Of a DNA stretch of 64,000 bases, positions 46,456 to 55,102 are shown piece after piece. The translations under genes were made by a program, and so were the position numbers. This DNA comes from Streptomyces sp. LBL (lineage in GTDB: Bacteria > Actinomycetota > Actinomycetes > Streptomycetales > Streptomycetaceae). The stretch is taken from assembly GCF_029893585.1 (NCBI RefSeq), contig NZ_JARXYX010000007.1, positions 124,001 to 188,000 of the forward strand, given 5' to 3'. Position 1 is the stretch's first letter, and every line of letters begins with the position of its first letter. The notes under the pieces were generated by a model that was given only the letters and a program-made list of their open reading frames with translations, was not told where the DNA came from and ran no database searches.

Positions 46456-46557
46456 TCCGGGCCCAGATATTGGGGACCACGCCCCTTCAACTTCGTGGAC
46501 GGCATCGCCTCTTTGGGCGGTGTGCGGATTCTGACCGCAGCGTCCATGGAGACACAC

Positions 46558-46974
46558 ATGTCCATCCAGCCTGTATCCAAGTCCGAGTACACGACCGCCA
46601 ACCGTGAGTGGCTGGCGTCCCTACACGGCACCGACTCCGTCGACACGATCACCCTCGACCTCAACCTGTTCTGCGAGGGCACGCACTACGTGTGCGGCGA
46701 CGGGTGCGAGCCTTACGGCCGGGTGCTGTCCGGTGTGCCGGTCGGACGGGTCGCGGAGTCCGGCCTGTATGGCCCGTATGACCCGGAGGCGCACTGCGGG
46801 CGTCAGATCCTGCGCGGCTTCGTGATCGCGGAGGCGCCGTTCGCGCCGGGGCAGACGCGGGTTCCGGCCGCGGTGCTGTGGCACGGCGCGGTGCGCGCGT
46901 CGAAGGTGCCGGGCGGCATCGAGGTGTCCGAGCTGGTGTGGCACCCGCGTGCCGCGCAGATCCGTTTCGTCTGA
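46558..46974 (+). CDS. phage head decoration protein (probable)
   Basis: A 138-aa beta-rich protein; ATG 46558 follows GGAG. Small size, position just before the capsid gene, and the pattern PYDPEAHCGRQILRGFVIAE fit a decoration/stabilisation protein analogous to lambda gpD. No membrane segment. The assignment rests on gene order and general character more than on a diagnostic motif. Confidence 0.6.
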   Translation: MSIQPVSKSEYTTANREWLASLHGTDSVDTITLDLNLFCEGTHYVCGDGCEPYGRVLSGVPVGRVAESGLYGPYDPEAHCGRQILRGFVIAEAPFAPGQTRVPAAVLWHGAVRASKVPGGIEVSELVWHPRAAQIRFV

Positions 46975-46989
46975 GCGGCGGTCTGAGCT

Positions 46990-48039
46990 GTGACGATTCA
47001 GGACTTGCTCAAGGACCTCTCGGTGATGGACCTGACGACGTTCGCCAGGGCCATCCCGTCCCCGAAGGACTTCCTTCTCACCCAGTCGATCTTCCCGAAC
47101 GTGGAGATGCGGGAGGTGAAGTGGCGTACGAAGGACTCCGGCCGGTACGTGAACGTCGCAAAGTACCGCGCGTTCAACGCGAGCGTGCCGTTTGCGACGC
47201 GTGAGGCGTGGCAGACCTCCCGCGAGGGTGCGCTGCCCGCGCTGGGTCAGAAGCTCGTCGTCTCCGAGCAGGAGCAGATCCTGCTGGAGGCGTCGCACGG
47301 CTCGGATCAGGACCGACTGATCGAGCTGCTGTACGACGATGTGGAACGCCACGTCGAGGCGATCCGGTCCCGGCTGGAGCTGGCGGCCGGCGATGTCCTC
47401 CTAGACGGCCGGTTCACGCTGGAGCAGGAGAACGGCCTGACGCTGGAGGTGGACTGGAACGTTCCCGCCGAGAACATGCCGGTCGCCTCGCGGCCGTGGT
47501 CGGACCCGGCCTCCGACCCGATCGCGGACGAGCTGCGGTGGATCCAGCACCTGGACGACATCGGCGCCCCGGAACCCGAGCTGGTGCTCACCAGCCGCAA
47601 GGCGTTCTCGTACCTTGCGGCGAACAATGCCTACCGGGCGGCGTACTACGGCAGCGTGAACCCGTCGACCACGCCGACAGCGACGCTCACCCCGCAGCAG
47701 ATCAACGTGGTGCGTGGAAACTACTCGCTGCCGCCGATCCAGTTCTACAAGGCCCAGGTGAGGGTCGACGGTAAGCCCCGCAAGGTGCTGCCGGAGGACC
47801 GGTGGATTCTGGTGCCGCCGGAGCGGGAGAAGTGGGCGCAGACCATGTACGGGGTGACGGCAGAGGGCCTGGTGCTGTCGCGCGGCTCGAACCCGGAGAT
47901 CATCCGCGAGGACGCTCCCGGCCTGATCATCACCCGAGGTGTGCAGGATGATCCGGTGCAGATCTGGACCAAGGGCGCCGGGGTCGCGATGCCGGTCATG
48001 CACACCCCCGACGCGCACATCGTGGCGAAGGTCCTGTGA
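46990..48039 (+). CDS. phage major capsid protein E family
   Basis: A 349-aa shell protein from GTG 46990. The N-terminal FLLTQSIFPN, the mid-region RDRLEL-like VERHVEAIRSRLELAAGDVLLDG, RAAYYGSVNPS and the late EKWAQTMYGVTAEGL region fit the lambda gpE-type capsid family. The length is typical and the frame intact. Its stop overlaps the start of the next small gene (TGATG). Confidence 0.82.
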   Translation: MTIQDLLKDLSVMDLTTFARAIPSPKDFLLTQSIFPNVEMREVKWRTKDSGRYVNVAKYRAFNASVPFATREAWQTSREGALPALGQKLVVSEQEQILLEASHGSDQDRLIELLYDDVERHVEAIRSRLELAAGDVLLDGRFTLEQENGLTLEVDWNVPAENMPVASRPWSDPASDPIADELRWIQHLDDIGAPEPELVLTSRKAFSYLAANNAYRAAYYGSVNPSTTPTATLTPQQINVVRGNYSLPPIQFYKAQVRVDGKPRKVLPEDRWILVPPEREKWAQTMYGVTAEGLVLSRGSNPEIIREDAPGLIITRGVQDDPVQIWTKGAGVAMPVMHTPDAHIVAKVL

Positions 48040-48323
48040 TGGCGGGCCGCGGGCGGCTAAAGGCCGCGGTGTACGTACAGGACCCGGCTACCCGGGAGGA
48101 GCTGATCCTGCTGCCGGGTGAGTCCCCGGATCCGGAGGTGGCCGTACTGATCACCAACCCGGACGCGTGGGCTGAGGTACTCGAGGAGAGCGACTCGGAG
48201 CTGATTGCGGTCGGTGAGCCGGAGCCGACCGAGAGGGACAGTGCCGTGGAGGCTGCAGGAGCGGAGGCCGGCGGCGGGGCGAAGAAGCCGCAAGCGCGGC
48301 GTTCCCGCTCGTCCGGATCGTAG
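48039..48323 (+). CDS. small phage-module protein, probable head accessory
   Basis: A 94-aa acidic protein with a basic Ser/Arg tail. It begins with RLKAAVYVQDPATREELILLPG, as in short phage proteins encoded next to the capsid gene. ATG 48039 overlaps the capsid stop. The exact role (connector or stabiliser) is unknown. Confidence 0.6.
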   Translation: MAGRGRLKAAVYVQDPATREELILLPGESPDPEVAVLITNPDAWAEVLEESDSELIAVGEPEPTERDSAVEAAGAEAGGGAKKPQARRSRSSGS

Positions 48324-48337
48324 ATATGTTGTCCGTA

Positions 48338-48373
48338 GGCCCGTCACCAGCATCCCCCGTCTGGTGACGGGCC
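48338..48373 (+). terminator. strong hairpin after the capsid operon
   Basis: GGCCCGTCACCAG pairs perfectly with CTGGTGACGGGCC around a ten-base loop, 15 bases after the stop at 48323. It is a likely terminator or attenuator between capsid and the last head-module gene. Confidence 0.7.
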
Positions 48374-48400
48374 CTACTTCGTTCGACGAAGGAGTCCCTC

Positions 48401-48733
48401 GTGGACGAGTTCCAGAGGTCGTGGCTGCTGGCGCAGCTCGGCCCCGATACGGACCCCGCCGACCTGGAGCGTCGGTTCTTCCGGCTGCGGTCGGTGCGCG
48501 CGGTCGCCCTCGAGGTGTTGGGCGAGCGGCGGGCCAAGTTCCTCGCGGACCCGTTGAAGGTCACCGTCGACGGCGTGGTGACGATGGACCTCCAGGAGAA
48601 CTTGCGGGGTATCGAGCGACAGATCGAGCAGGTGCGCCAAGCCCCCGCCCCGGGCGACCCAGGCGACGAGGACGATGCAGCGGAGACGGTGATGGCGGTG
48701 ACGTGGCTGACGCCGACGCGCCAGTACCGGTAA
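48401..48733 (+). CDS. last head-module protein, unnamed
   Basis: A 110-aa product; GTG 48401 follows GGAG. It starts with DEFQRSWLLAQLGPDTDPADLERRF and ends in a flexible acidic tail. The position after the capsid gene suggests a head-tail connector or similar, but no motif proves this. It is the last phage-like gene; no tail genes follow. Confidence 0.55.
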   Translation: MDEFQRSWLLAQLGPDTDPADLERRFFRLRSVRAVALEVLGERRAKFLADPLKVTVDGVVTMDLQENLRGIERQIEQVRQAPAPGDPGDEDDAAETVMAVTWLTPTRQYR

Positions 48734-48843
48734 TGGCCCTTGAAGCAGGAGTCGCATATCCGGGCTCGCCGAGCACGATTCTCCGCATGACGATTGCGGA
48801 TTGTGTGAAAGTGAAACTCGGAGTCGTATTAACGGCGGGCTGG

Positions 48844-48886
48844 TGAGATGTGGATCATTAAATCTCACGCATTGAGCAAACCTCAA
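48844..48886. promoter_or_regulatory. paired inverted repeats upstream of the methyltransferase gene
   Basis: TGAGAT...ATCTCA (48844-48867) and TTGAG-CAAAC-CTCAA (48872-48886) lie in an AT-richer 290-base region before the methyltransferase start. Restriction-modification operons often have control sites here; these repeats are candidates, with no matching controller gene visible. Confidence 0.35.
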
Positions 48887-49027
48887 AATGATGTTGAGGA
48901 ATACAGGTGACGATCGGGCGGAAAGAAAAGCGCGTTGCCATGGAATTGTAATTTCGTGGCGCATTAGTATATACTCTGGACTGATTCACTCCCATGTAAA
49001 ACGCGTCCACGGTGCCCGAGGTTGAAA

Positions 49028-50029
49028 ATGACAGATTCCCGCACAATCACGCCTCCTCTTCAGGGGAAGACGGCCGAGGTCTATGAGGGTGACGCCTATG
49101 ACCTCATGGAGAAAATCCCAGCGGAATCTGTCGACCTGATCATTACTTCACCCCCTTACTGGGGACTCCGCACCTATGGCCTCGACCACAACGAGGAAAT
49201 CCTGCGTGAATGGGAAGCCGAGGGTGGGAGCAAGGAGGAACCCCCGCCGTACGACTGGTACCGGCTGCATGGCGGTTGCCTGGGATTGGAACCACTTCCG
49301 GAGTGGTACGTGAGCCACCTGGTTGAGATCTTCCAGCGCAGTGCTCCGGCGTTGAAGCCGGGTGGTAGCTTGTGGATCAATATTGGGGACACGTACTTTG
49401 CCCGCTGGTCAAGCATTCGGATGGACGGCCGGCAGGGGCTTGGCGATAACCCGCGGATGCGCCGGAAGACTCCCATGGGAGGCTTCCGGCAGGAGAAGCA
49501 GATGCTGCTGATTCCGGCGCGGTTCGCTATCGCCATGCAGGACAAGCGGTGGATTCTCCGCAACGACCTGATCTGGGAGAAACGGAACGTGCCGCCGCGT
49601 CCGGAGAAGGACCGGCTTCGACTGGCACATGAGCACTTCTTCCACTTCGTGAAGCGACCGAAGGAAGGGCGAGCGAAGTACTACTACGACATGTCTGCGG
49701 TGGAGGACGGGGCTCGGGACGTCGTTAGGGTGAATGCCGCGCCGGGTTCGGACGGTCATTCGGCGACTTTCCCTGTGAAGCTGATCGAGCCCCGTATCTT
49801 GAGCTCGTGCCCTCCTGATGGTCTTGTGTTGGACCCGTTCTGTGGTACAGGCAGGTCGCTTGCAGTGGCTGTCAAGAATGGCCGCCGCGGGATGGGCTTT
49901 GAGATCACGTCGAATTTCTCGGCATCCGCGCGAGCGAACGCAATGAACCTGAACTTCGCCACCGAACCTGATGACGAGGTAGATCTTCCATCGCAAAGGG
50001 ATACCGACCCGCAGTCTCAGCTGTTCTAG
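49028..50029 (+). CDS. site-specific DNA methyltransferase (beta-type, N4-cytosine or N6-adenine)
   Basis: A 333-aa amino-methyltransferase. The catalytic motif IV TSPPYWG is at residues 40-46 and the SAM motif LDPFCGTGRS lies late, at about 268-277, which is the beta order. TSPPY favours N4-cytosine, but N6-adenine is possible. ATG 49028 follows GAGG. It converges with a NotI-like endonuclease gene 105 bases away, so the pair is probably a type II restriction-modification system protecting and cutting the same site. Confidence 0.88.
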   Translation: MTDSRTITPPLQGKTAEVYEGDAYDLMEKIPAESVDLIITSPPYWGLRTYGLDHNEEILREWEAEGGSKEEPPPYDWYRLHGGCLGLEPLPEWYVSHLVEIFQRSAPALKPGGSLWINIGDTYFARWSSIRMDGRQGLGDNPRMRRKTPMGGFRQEKQMLLIPARFAIAMQDKRWILRNDLIWEKRNVPPRPEKDRLRLAHEHFFHFVKRPKEGRAKYYYDMSAVEDGARDVVRVNAAPGSDGHSATFPVKLIEPRILSSCPPDGLVLDPFCGTGRSLAVAVKNGRRGMGFEITSNFSASARANAMNLNFATEPDDEVDLPSQRDTDPQSQLF

Positions 50030-50133
50030 TCGGAAACCCCTTGCCGGATCGGCGACCGTCTGTGTGCCGTTCTGCTTTCCGAGTCGTGGCGGACACGGGG
50101 CGAGCGGTCGAGTCCAGGCCAAGACTGAGGCCA

Positions 50134-51060
50134 CTAGATCGTGAACAGATCCTGCTGATTGGGCGGCGTCTTTTTCTTCTTCCTGACTTTGGCTACGAAG
50201 TCGGAGCGAAGGGCGCCGCCCTCTCGGCTTGAGGTCATGGCTTCTAGATAGTTCGGCAGCGTGGTCCGTGTGGATTCAACTAGGTCGAGGCGGAGCTTGC
50301 CGTCCGAGTCTAAGTCGCCGCTGTACTCGAATCCGGCAAAAGTAATGTCCCAAGGTGCGCCGTCTTTGACCGGAGTGAAATTGATCCGCGAGCGAAGTTG
50401 TTCCAGGATGCTGTGCTGCATGACGACATACAGGGGTACATCTATTTGCTTGAAGTATTCCCCCTTCACGGCCACCTGAGTCCCTAGGCGCTTGTAGACG
50501 TTTCCCGTGTTCACGCCATAGTCAACGGTGTCGCGGCGTCCCTTGCGTTCGGCCTCCGCAGTGAAATACGCGCGCCAGTTCGCGACGTCATCTGCTTCCC
50601 ATGCTTCCCAAGCTGGACCGACCCCACCGCCCCGCAGATCGATCGCCTGTGTTTCGATAGCGATGAGGCGAGTTCCGTCAGGGGCGGAAGGGTCATCGGA
50701 GAAGGCGACGTAGTCGATGTTGAGTCTCGGCTTGCTCGTTGCCATGACTTCGGAAACTAGCGTTGCCTGATCGCTACCGAAGTAATCGGTCACCGCCCAT
50801 TCGACGGGAGGGCCGTCCAAGCGATGGTCGCAGACCGCGTAAGTCTTTTGCTGACCTTTGTTCCAATTGGCGGCATAGGTGACTGAGCAGTACCCAAAAT
50901 GGTACTGACGGTACTTCTCGCATAGGCCGCCGACGAAGGGGCATGCCTTCTCGCTCCGTGCCTTAGCGGCTTCAGGCGCCGCGCTGTCGTAGGGGAAGCC
51001 AAACGCTTCGACGATGGGGAAGACAGTGCCCCGCCCGTTCTGACCGTTACTCTGCACCAT
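50134..51060 (-). CDS. NotI-family type II restriction endonuclease
   Basis: A 308-aa product with the features of the NotI family: four Cys (about 40, 47, 58 and 77) in CPF, GLC, GYC and VCDHR, matching NotI's iron-binding site; a nuclease core IAIETQAIDLRG (Glu-x-Gln about 136-138); and NVYKRLGTQVAVKGEYF. It cleaves double-stranded DNA at a specific long site in that family; the site here is unknown. It faces the methyltransferase gene. Base composition is lower in GC than typical neighbours, which suggests transfer. Confidence 0.75.
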   Translation of the reverse strand: MVQSNGQNGRGTVFPIVEAFGFPYDSAAPEAAKARSEKACPFVGGLCEKYRQYHFGYCSVTYAANWNKGQQKTYAVCDHRLDGPPVEWAVTDYFGSDQATLVSEVMATSKPRLNIDYVAFSDDPSAPDGTRLIAIETQAIDLRGGGVGPAWEAWEADDVANWRAYFTAEAERKGRRDTVDYGVNTGNVYKRLGTQVAVKGEYFKQIDVPLYVVMQHSILEQLRSRINFTPVKDGAPWDITFAGFEYSGDLDSDGKLRLDLVESTRTTLPNYLEAMTSSREGGALRSDFVAKVRKKKKTPPNQQDLFTI

Positions 51061-51277
51061 CCCGACATGGTATCTGGGGTGGCTTGAGTGTCTAACCTTC
51101 CTGCCCGTGCAGGGTAGTTGAGGACTATCCCTATCGACCCCTGGCTCTGACGGCGCAGGTGTCGTGCGATGGCCATGCTAAGGGCATGGTGACTGAGGAG
51201 TTACCGGAGGTGACGGGCTTCGACATGCCGCGGCGGCTGGGTAGGGTCGTGGTACACCGAGCTGGAGAGGTAGTCGC

Positions 51278-51604
51278 ATGGCCAACGAGATTGTGATCGC
51301 GCAGACGACCATCGACGATGAGGACCAGGCGAAGACTCTGGCGCGGGGCGCGGTCGAGAGCAAGTTGGCAGCGGGCGTTCACATCGACGCGCCGATCACC
51401 GCCGTCTATTGGTGGAAGAACGAGGTCGAGACGGCGCGGGAGTGGCGTATCTCCTACATGACGACGACAGAGCGTCTCCAGCAGTTGGAGGCGTGGCTGT
51501 CCGAGAAGCACCCGTACGACGTCCCCCAGTGGATCACGCTGCCTGTGACCGGCGGGTCAGAGGCATACTTGTCGTGGGTCGTTGAGGAGACAACGCGGGG
51601 CTGA
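51278..51604 (+). CDS. cutA: CutA-like divalent-cation tolerance protein
   Basis: A 108-aa product; ATG 51278 follows GAGAGG. It shows the CutA1 pattern: an N-terminal beta strand (IVIAQTTIDDEDQAKTLAR), KLAAGVHIDAPITAVYWWKNEV and EKHPYDVPQWITLPV, ending in YLSWVVEET. CutA proteins form stable trimers of uncertain function, linked to metal tolerance. The gene stands alone between the NotI-like gene and a regulator. Confidence 0.85.
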   Translation: MANEIVIAQTTIDDEDQAKTLARGAVESKLAAGVHIDAPITAVYWWKNEVETAREWRISYMTTTERLQQLEAWLSEKHPYDVPQWITLPVTGGSEAYLSWVVEETTRG

Positions 51605-51671
51605 GGAGCGACGTACCGCGCGACGGCGTTCGTGTCCTGAGCTTGCCCGGGTATCGAACGAAGGTATCGGT

Positions 51672-52913
51672 TCAGGATGCGAACTGCCGCAAGTGATGGG
51701 CGAGTTCCCGCTCGCTGTTGGGGAGCCACGTGGCGATTTTCGCGGCACGTTCCTTGCTCATCGTGTTGGGCTTGGCCTGTGATGCGGCCGTGAACTGGCG
51801 TGATACGTAGACGCCTTGTTCGACGTCGCCTCCGCGTAGCAGGGCCGAGGCGAGGTCACCGAGCACGACGACGCCGCCATCCGGTAGTTCGTCCCCGAGG
51901 CGGTCGACCGCGGTGTCGGCTGTGGCGGTGAGTTCGGATCGCCCCAACTGCCCGTACACGGATAGGGCCAACGAATCCATCCGGTACGGCGTCACGAAGC
52001 GGACCCACGCCTGCTCGTTGGTGTGATCCGCGAAGTCGTAGGCGAAGCGTGCTCGATCAAGCGCACGCAGAGCCCCTGTCTCGTCGCCTACCGCGGCGGC
52101 TTCCTCCGCGTGCCTTCCGAGGACCCAGGCTGCGGCCGTGGCGTTGCCGTGGCCGCGCACGTCCTGGGAGGCTTGGATCAGGAGTTCCAGCTTCCTCTTC
52201 GGCGTCGGAGCCCCGTAGCTGGCGTAGGTGAGGGCCAAGGCTCTGAGGGGAGGATGCCCGGCTTTCGCCGCGCACTCAGTCGTGACGTCGTAGTAGGCGC
52301 CAGCCTTGTCGTTCTCGCCCAGGTCCCAGGCCACCCATCCGGCAAGGGCGGCGGTCTCCCCGGCGGCGATCGTGAGAGCCCGTTCGTGCTCGCCGGCATG
52401 AGGCAGGGCTGCGGTGATCGCGTCAAGGTGCGACTCAACGGTGCTTTGCAGGCGGAGGGCACTGAGATTGAGTTCCTGGACGTGCAGGTCAGCAGCTCGG
52501 GTGATGAGCGCGACCGCAGCGGGCTTGTCGATGCGGGAGCCCTTGCTGAGCGCGAAGGCGAGCCGCCCCCAGGGCTCGGCAGCCGCGCTTACGCCAATGG
52601 CGGCGCTGCCCAGCAGCTTGCGGCGCTTCACGTCGTCCTGGTCCTCCTCTTCACGGACGTTCCCCCTCCTCCGTCGGGCGCGGGCGGCCTTGGCCTCCCG
52701 CAGTAGTTCTTCGAAGGGGACGCCGCAGGCCACCGCGATGTGGGCGAGTGTGTGGTTCGTAGGGACGTTCTCGAACTTCTCGTAGCGGCTGATTTCCCGG
52801 CGGGTCATGGTGTCCCGACCGGAGACAGCGTTGATCGCGTCTGCCTGCTGCTCTTGCGTCCGGCCTGCGTCCTTCCGGAGCTGGAGGAGCAGCTCGGCGA
52901 ACGGATCTGTCAT
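51672..52913 (-). CDS. XRE-family transcriptional regulator with TPR-like domain
   Basis: A 413-aa protein. The N-terminal helix-turn-helix (about residues 8-70, with TMTRREISRYEKFENVP) is followed by a basic linker, VKRRKLLGSAAIGVSAAA and about 280 helical residues with TPR-like pairs. This architecture is common in Streptomyces regulators of development or secondary metabolism. It is divergent from the ATP-binding protein gene at 53169, so both may respond to it. Confidence 0.8.
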   Translation of the reverse strand: MTDPFAELLLQLRKDAGRTQEQQADAINAVSGRDTMTRREISRYEKFENVPTNHTLAHIAVACGVPFEELLREAKAARARRRRGNVREEEDQDDVKRRKLLGSAAIGVSAAAEPWGRLAFALSKGSRIDKPAAVALITRAADLHVQELNLSALRLQSTVESHLDAITAALPHAGEHERALTIAAGETAALAGWVAWDLGENDKAGAYYDVTTECAAKAGHPPLRALALTYASYGAPTPKRKLELLIQASQDVRGHGNATAAAWVLGRHAEEAAAVGDETGALRALDRARFAYDFADHTNEQAWVRFVTPYRMDSLALSVYGQLGRSELTATADTAVDRLGDELPDGGVVVLGDLASALLRGGDVEQGVYVSRQFTAASQAKPNTMSKERAAKIATWLPNSERELAHHLRQFAS

Positions 52914-53168
52914 GAGTGTGACCTTTGTCGTGGACGGAATCCAATCATGGCCTCAATTCCCCCCGGGGTTTCCCCCCTTGACAGATTTTTCCCCCTCTGG
53001 ATTCCCCTGGTGGACGGCTTCGTAGCGCGGTGTGATGGGTGCATGACCAGGCTCCAAGAGGCGACCCCGCCGGGCGGGGGCACGGACAGAACTGCGGCGG
53101 TAGCACGCCGAGGGACGCCGCCCATATCCGGCGTGGACCCGAGATCGAGACGGGATTGGAGAACGCCG

Positions 53169-53615
53169 ATGACCCCCACCACGGCCCTCGCCCCGGTCGC
53201 CTCCGCCCCAGATCACACCGCCGCGACTGGCTTCGAAGTTGACTTCCTTCCGGCCGAGTTGCGCGTCGGGCAGATGAGACGGATCACAGCAGCCCACCTG
53301 CGTCGCTGGCACCTGACCGCGCTAACCCACGACGCCGCGCTCGTCGTCTCCGAGCTGGTCACCAACGCCGTCCGACACGCCGAGGGAACTCCGGTTGGAC
53401 TGAGGATGTGGCGCGCCGCGCACGAACTTCGCATCGAAGTCACCGACGGATCGCCGACACCGGCGCGTCTGCGTTGCGCGGGCGAGGCAGACGAGAGTGG
53501 CCGTGGGCTGTTACTCGTCGCTGCCATCGCGAAGGAGTGGGGCACGAGTCCCGACGGGACGATGACGTGGTGCTCCCTCGCGATCCCCGAAGGGGGATCG
53601 CGATGGTTGCAGTGA
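53169..53615 (+). CDS. RsbW-like ATP-binding protein
   Basis: A 148-aa GHKL ATPase domain with ELVTNAVRHAEGTP (N box, about residues 61-74) and ADESGRGLLLVAAI (G1 box), as in anti-sigma-factor kinases. The start is MTPTTALAPVAS at 53169. It overlaps the next gene by 13 bases, so they form an operon with the two unnamed genes that follow. Confidence 0.82.
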   Translation: MTPTTALAPVASAPDHTAATGFEVDFLPAELRVGQMRRITAAHLRRWHLTALTHDAALVVSELVTNAVRHAEGTPVGLRMWRAAHELRIEVTDGSPTPARLRCAGEADESGRGLLLVAAIAKEWGTSPDGTMTWCSLAIPEGGSRWLQ

Positions 53616-54001
53616 CGGCCGGCGTGGCCGCGCAGTTGCTGACCCGGCGAACGTCCAACGACCACGACACGCTGGGCACGCTCCTCTACTCCCTGCGCCG
53701 CTCCCTCGTCGGTGAGGCGATCGACGAGCAGCTGTACGACGACCTGGACGCTGTACTCGACCAGTACGCACAACCCGCCCCGCACGAGATCAGGGTCATC
53801 GCGGAGCGGTTCCGGAGGACGACCACCAAAATCGTAGAGGTCGTTCCCTATCTCGTCCGGCCGTACCCGGTCGGGGCGATGCGGCGCCTGATCTACCTGA
53901 GCGCCGAGCCTCCCCACCCCGATGACGCACTGGGCCACCTCCGACGGTTCGCCCTCACCATCCTCGCGATCCTCGACCTGATGGGAGAGAGCGCCTCATG
54001 A
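53603..54001 (+). CDS. unnamed 132-aa protein coupled to the ATPase
   Basis: The start is MVAVTAGVAAQLLTRR at 53603, inside the end of the ATPase gene. The product is soluble and helical, with TLLYSLRRSLVGEAIDEQLYDDLDA early and LGHLRRFALTILAILDLMG at its end. No domain recognised. This position beside RsbW-like genes recurs in Streptomyces, so it may be a partner protein. Confidence 0.62.
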   Translation: MVAVTAGVAAQLLTRRTSNDHDTLGTLLYSLRRSLVGEAIDEQLYDDLDAVLDQYAQPAPHEIRVIAERFRRTTTKIVEVVPYLVRPYPVGAMRRLIYLSAEPPHPDDALGHLRRFALTILAILDLMGESAS

Positions 54002-54026
54002 ACGCCCTCCACTTCGGAGTCTCACC

Positions 54027-54833
54027 ATGACCACGAACCCGCAGCGGCCTGACATCGCCCGCGACCTGATCGACCGTGCTAAGAGATCACGGCAGTACCA
54101 CTCCAGGCTCGCCCGCGGCCTCTTGAGCCGGACTGAGATCGACATGGGACGCCACAACGAACACGTCAACGCCCAGGTGCTCCGGCGGATCGTCAGCGAA
54201 CACGGATGGCCGGGCAGGAGCCTGGTCGGAGAGGAGGGGGCAAAGTCGGCGTGGCAGATCGCTCTCCACGCTGACCACCTCGCCGACTTCCAGCGTCTGG
54301 CCTTGCGTCTCATGGCCACCACCGTGGAACGGGGCGAGGCGACCATCCAGCAGTGGGCACATCTGCACGACCGGTGCAGCATCAACGCCGGCGCGGCGCA
54401 AACCTACGGCACCCAGTACCGCAGCGGACCCGATGGTGTGGAACCCTTGCCAGTCCGAGAGCCCAAGCACCTTAACGCCCGCCGCGCGAGCGTCGGCCTG
54501 CAGTCATTCGCCACCGCTCACGAAGCCTTACGACGACGCCACACCCGCGAACCGGAATCCGGGCCGCCCGACGACACCGAGCACCGCGCCGCGGCACTTC
54601 CCGTGAAGACGGCGGCAAGAGGACCGCCGCCAGGAGCTCTTCAGCGCAAGCCTCTGCCGCGAAGCGAATCACCGCCGGTTGGGTGTTGGTCGAGAGCCGG
54701 GCCGACGCTTGAGGCTTCCCTCAGCGACAAGGTCGAAAACAGGCCAAGAGATCGCTGCAGGTCAAAGCAATCTTGTGGAGTCAACCCAGATCGAAATAGC
54801 CTTCGTTGCCCCCAAGGGGGGCTTCGATGCTGA
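54027..54833 (+). CDS. DUF6624-family protein with an odd C-terminal tail
   Basis: Residues 1-165 match DUF6624: IVSEHGWPGRSLVGEEGAKS, then WQIALHADHLADFQRLAL, AHLHDRCSINAG, QTYGTQYRSGPDGV and LNARRASVGLQ. Function unknown. After about residue 185 the sequence becomes Arg/Pro/Ser-rich and non-coding in feel, so the true end may lie near 54590 if a base has been lost; I could not fix the position. It precedes the biosynthetic operon by 36 bases, but the shared strand alone does not tie it to that pathway. Confidence 0.65.
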   Translation: MTTNPQRPDIARDLIDRAKRSRQYHSRLARGLLSRTEIDMGRHNEHVNAQVLRRIVSEHGWPGRSLVGEEGAKSAWQIALHADHLADFQRLALRLMATTVERGEATIQQWAHLHDRCSINAGAAQTYGTQYRSGPDGVEPLPVREPKHLNARRASVGLQSFATAHEALRRRHTREPESGPPDDTEHRAAALPVKTAARGPPPGALQRKPLPRSESPPVGCWSRAGPTLEASLSDKVENRPRDRCRSKQSCGVNPDRNSLRCPQGGLRC

Positions 54834-54869
54834 CGAGTTCCCCTGCAGCGACCCGAGGAGGAAAGATCC

Positions 54870-55022
54870 GTGACTGTTCTCACGCGAGACCTTCAGGAGA
54901 CACGCAGCACCACCGTCCGCCCTACAGCCCTGGCCGCTGCGCTGAGGGAAGTCGCGGCGAAGCGAGAGGGTGACCTGATCCGCTTCCGTACGTGCTGCGC
55001 GGACCCACGCGCCAGCAAGTAG
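54870..55022 (+). CDS. candidate precursor peptide (50 residues, Cys-Cys core)
   Basis: GTG 54870 follows GAGGAGGA by seven bases, one of the strongest ribosome sites in the window. The product has a charged helical leader-like part (residues 1-36, with ALAAALREVAAKREGD) and a C-terminal part RFRTCCADPRASK. The adjacent Cys residues at 42-43 would be the natural target for sulfur or radical SAM chemistry. A perfect hairpin follows the stop and six enzyme genes follow that, the classic layout of a modified-peptide operon. No homologous precursor family is known to me. Confidence 0.65.
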   Translation: MTVLTRDLQETRSTTVRPTALAAALREVAAKREGDLIRFRTCCADPRASK

Positions 55023-55026
55023 CGAC

Positions 55027-55063
55027 GTGAGGTCAGGCCCCGCTGTGCGGGGCCTGACCTCAC
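55027..55063 (+). terminator. perfect 17-bp attenuator hairpin between precursor and enzymes
   Basis: GTGAGGTCAGGCCCCGC and its exact complement surround a TGT loop, beginning four bases after the precursor stop. Partial termination here would give more precursor than enzyme transcript, as in many ribosomal-peptide operons. The next gene starts 40 bases downstream. Confidence 0.8.
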
Positions 55064-55102
55064 CTGCGCCCATGCTGCGCTGCCCTTGCTGGAGGAGAAA
55101 CC

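Noticed and set aside
48858-49046. Small minus-strand frame before the methyltransferase
   Set aside because: No ribosome site, overlaps the likely promoter and inverted repeats, and shows no family features.
38452-51060. Complete prophage
   Set aside because: Tail, lysis, integrase, repressor and replication genes are all absent within and beside the block.
54733-54869. Defined promoter boxes before the precursor gene
   Set aside because: TTGTGG and AAATAGC near 54773-54800 are only loosely promoter-like, and Streptomyces promoters are too variable to call by eye. A GCCCCC/GGGGGC hairpin at 54808-54822 was noted, but its role is unclear.
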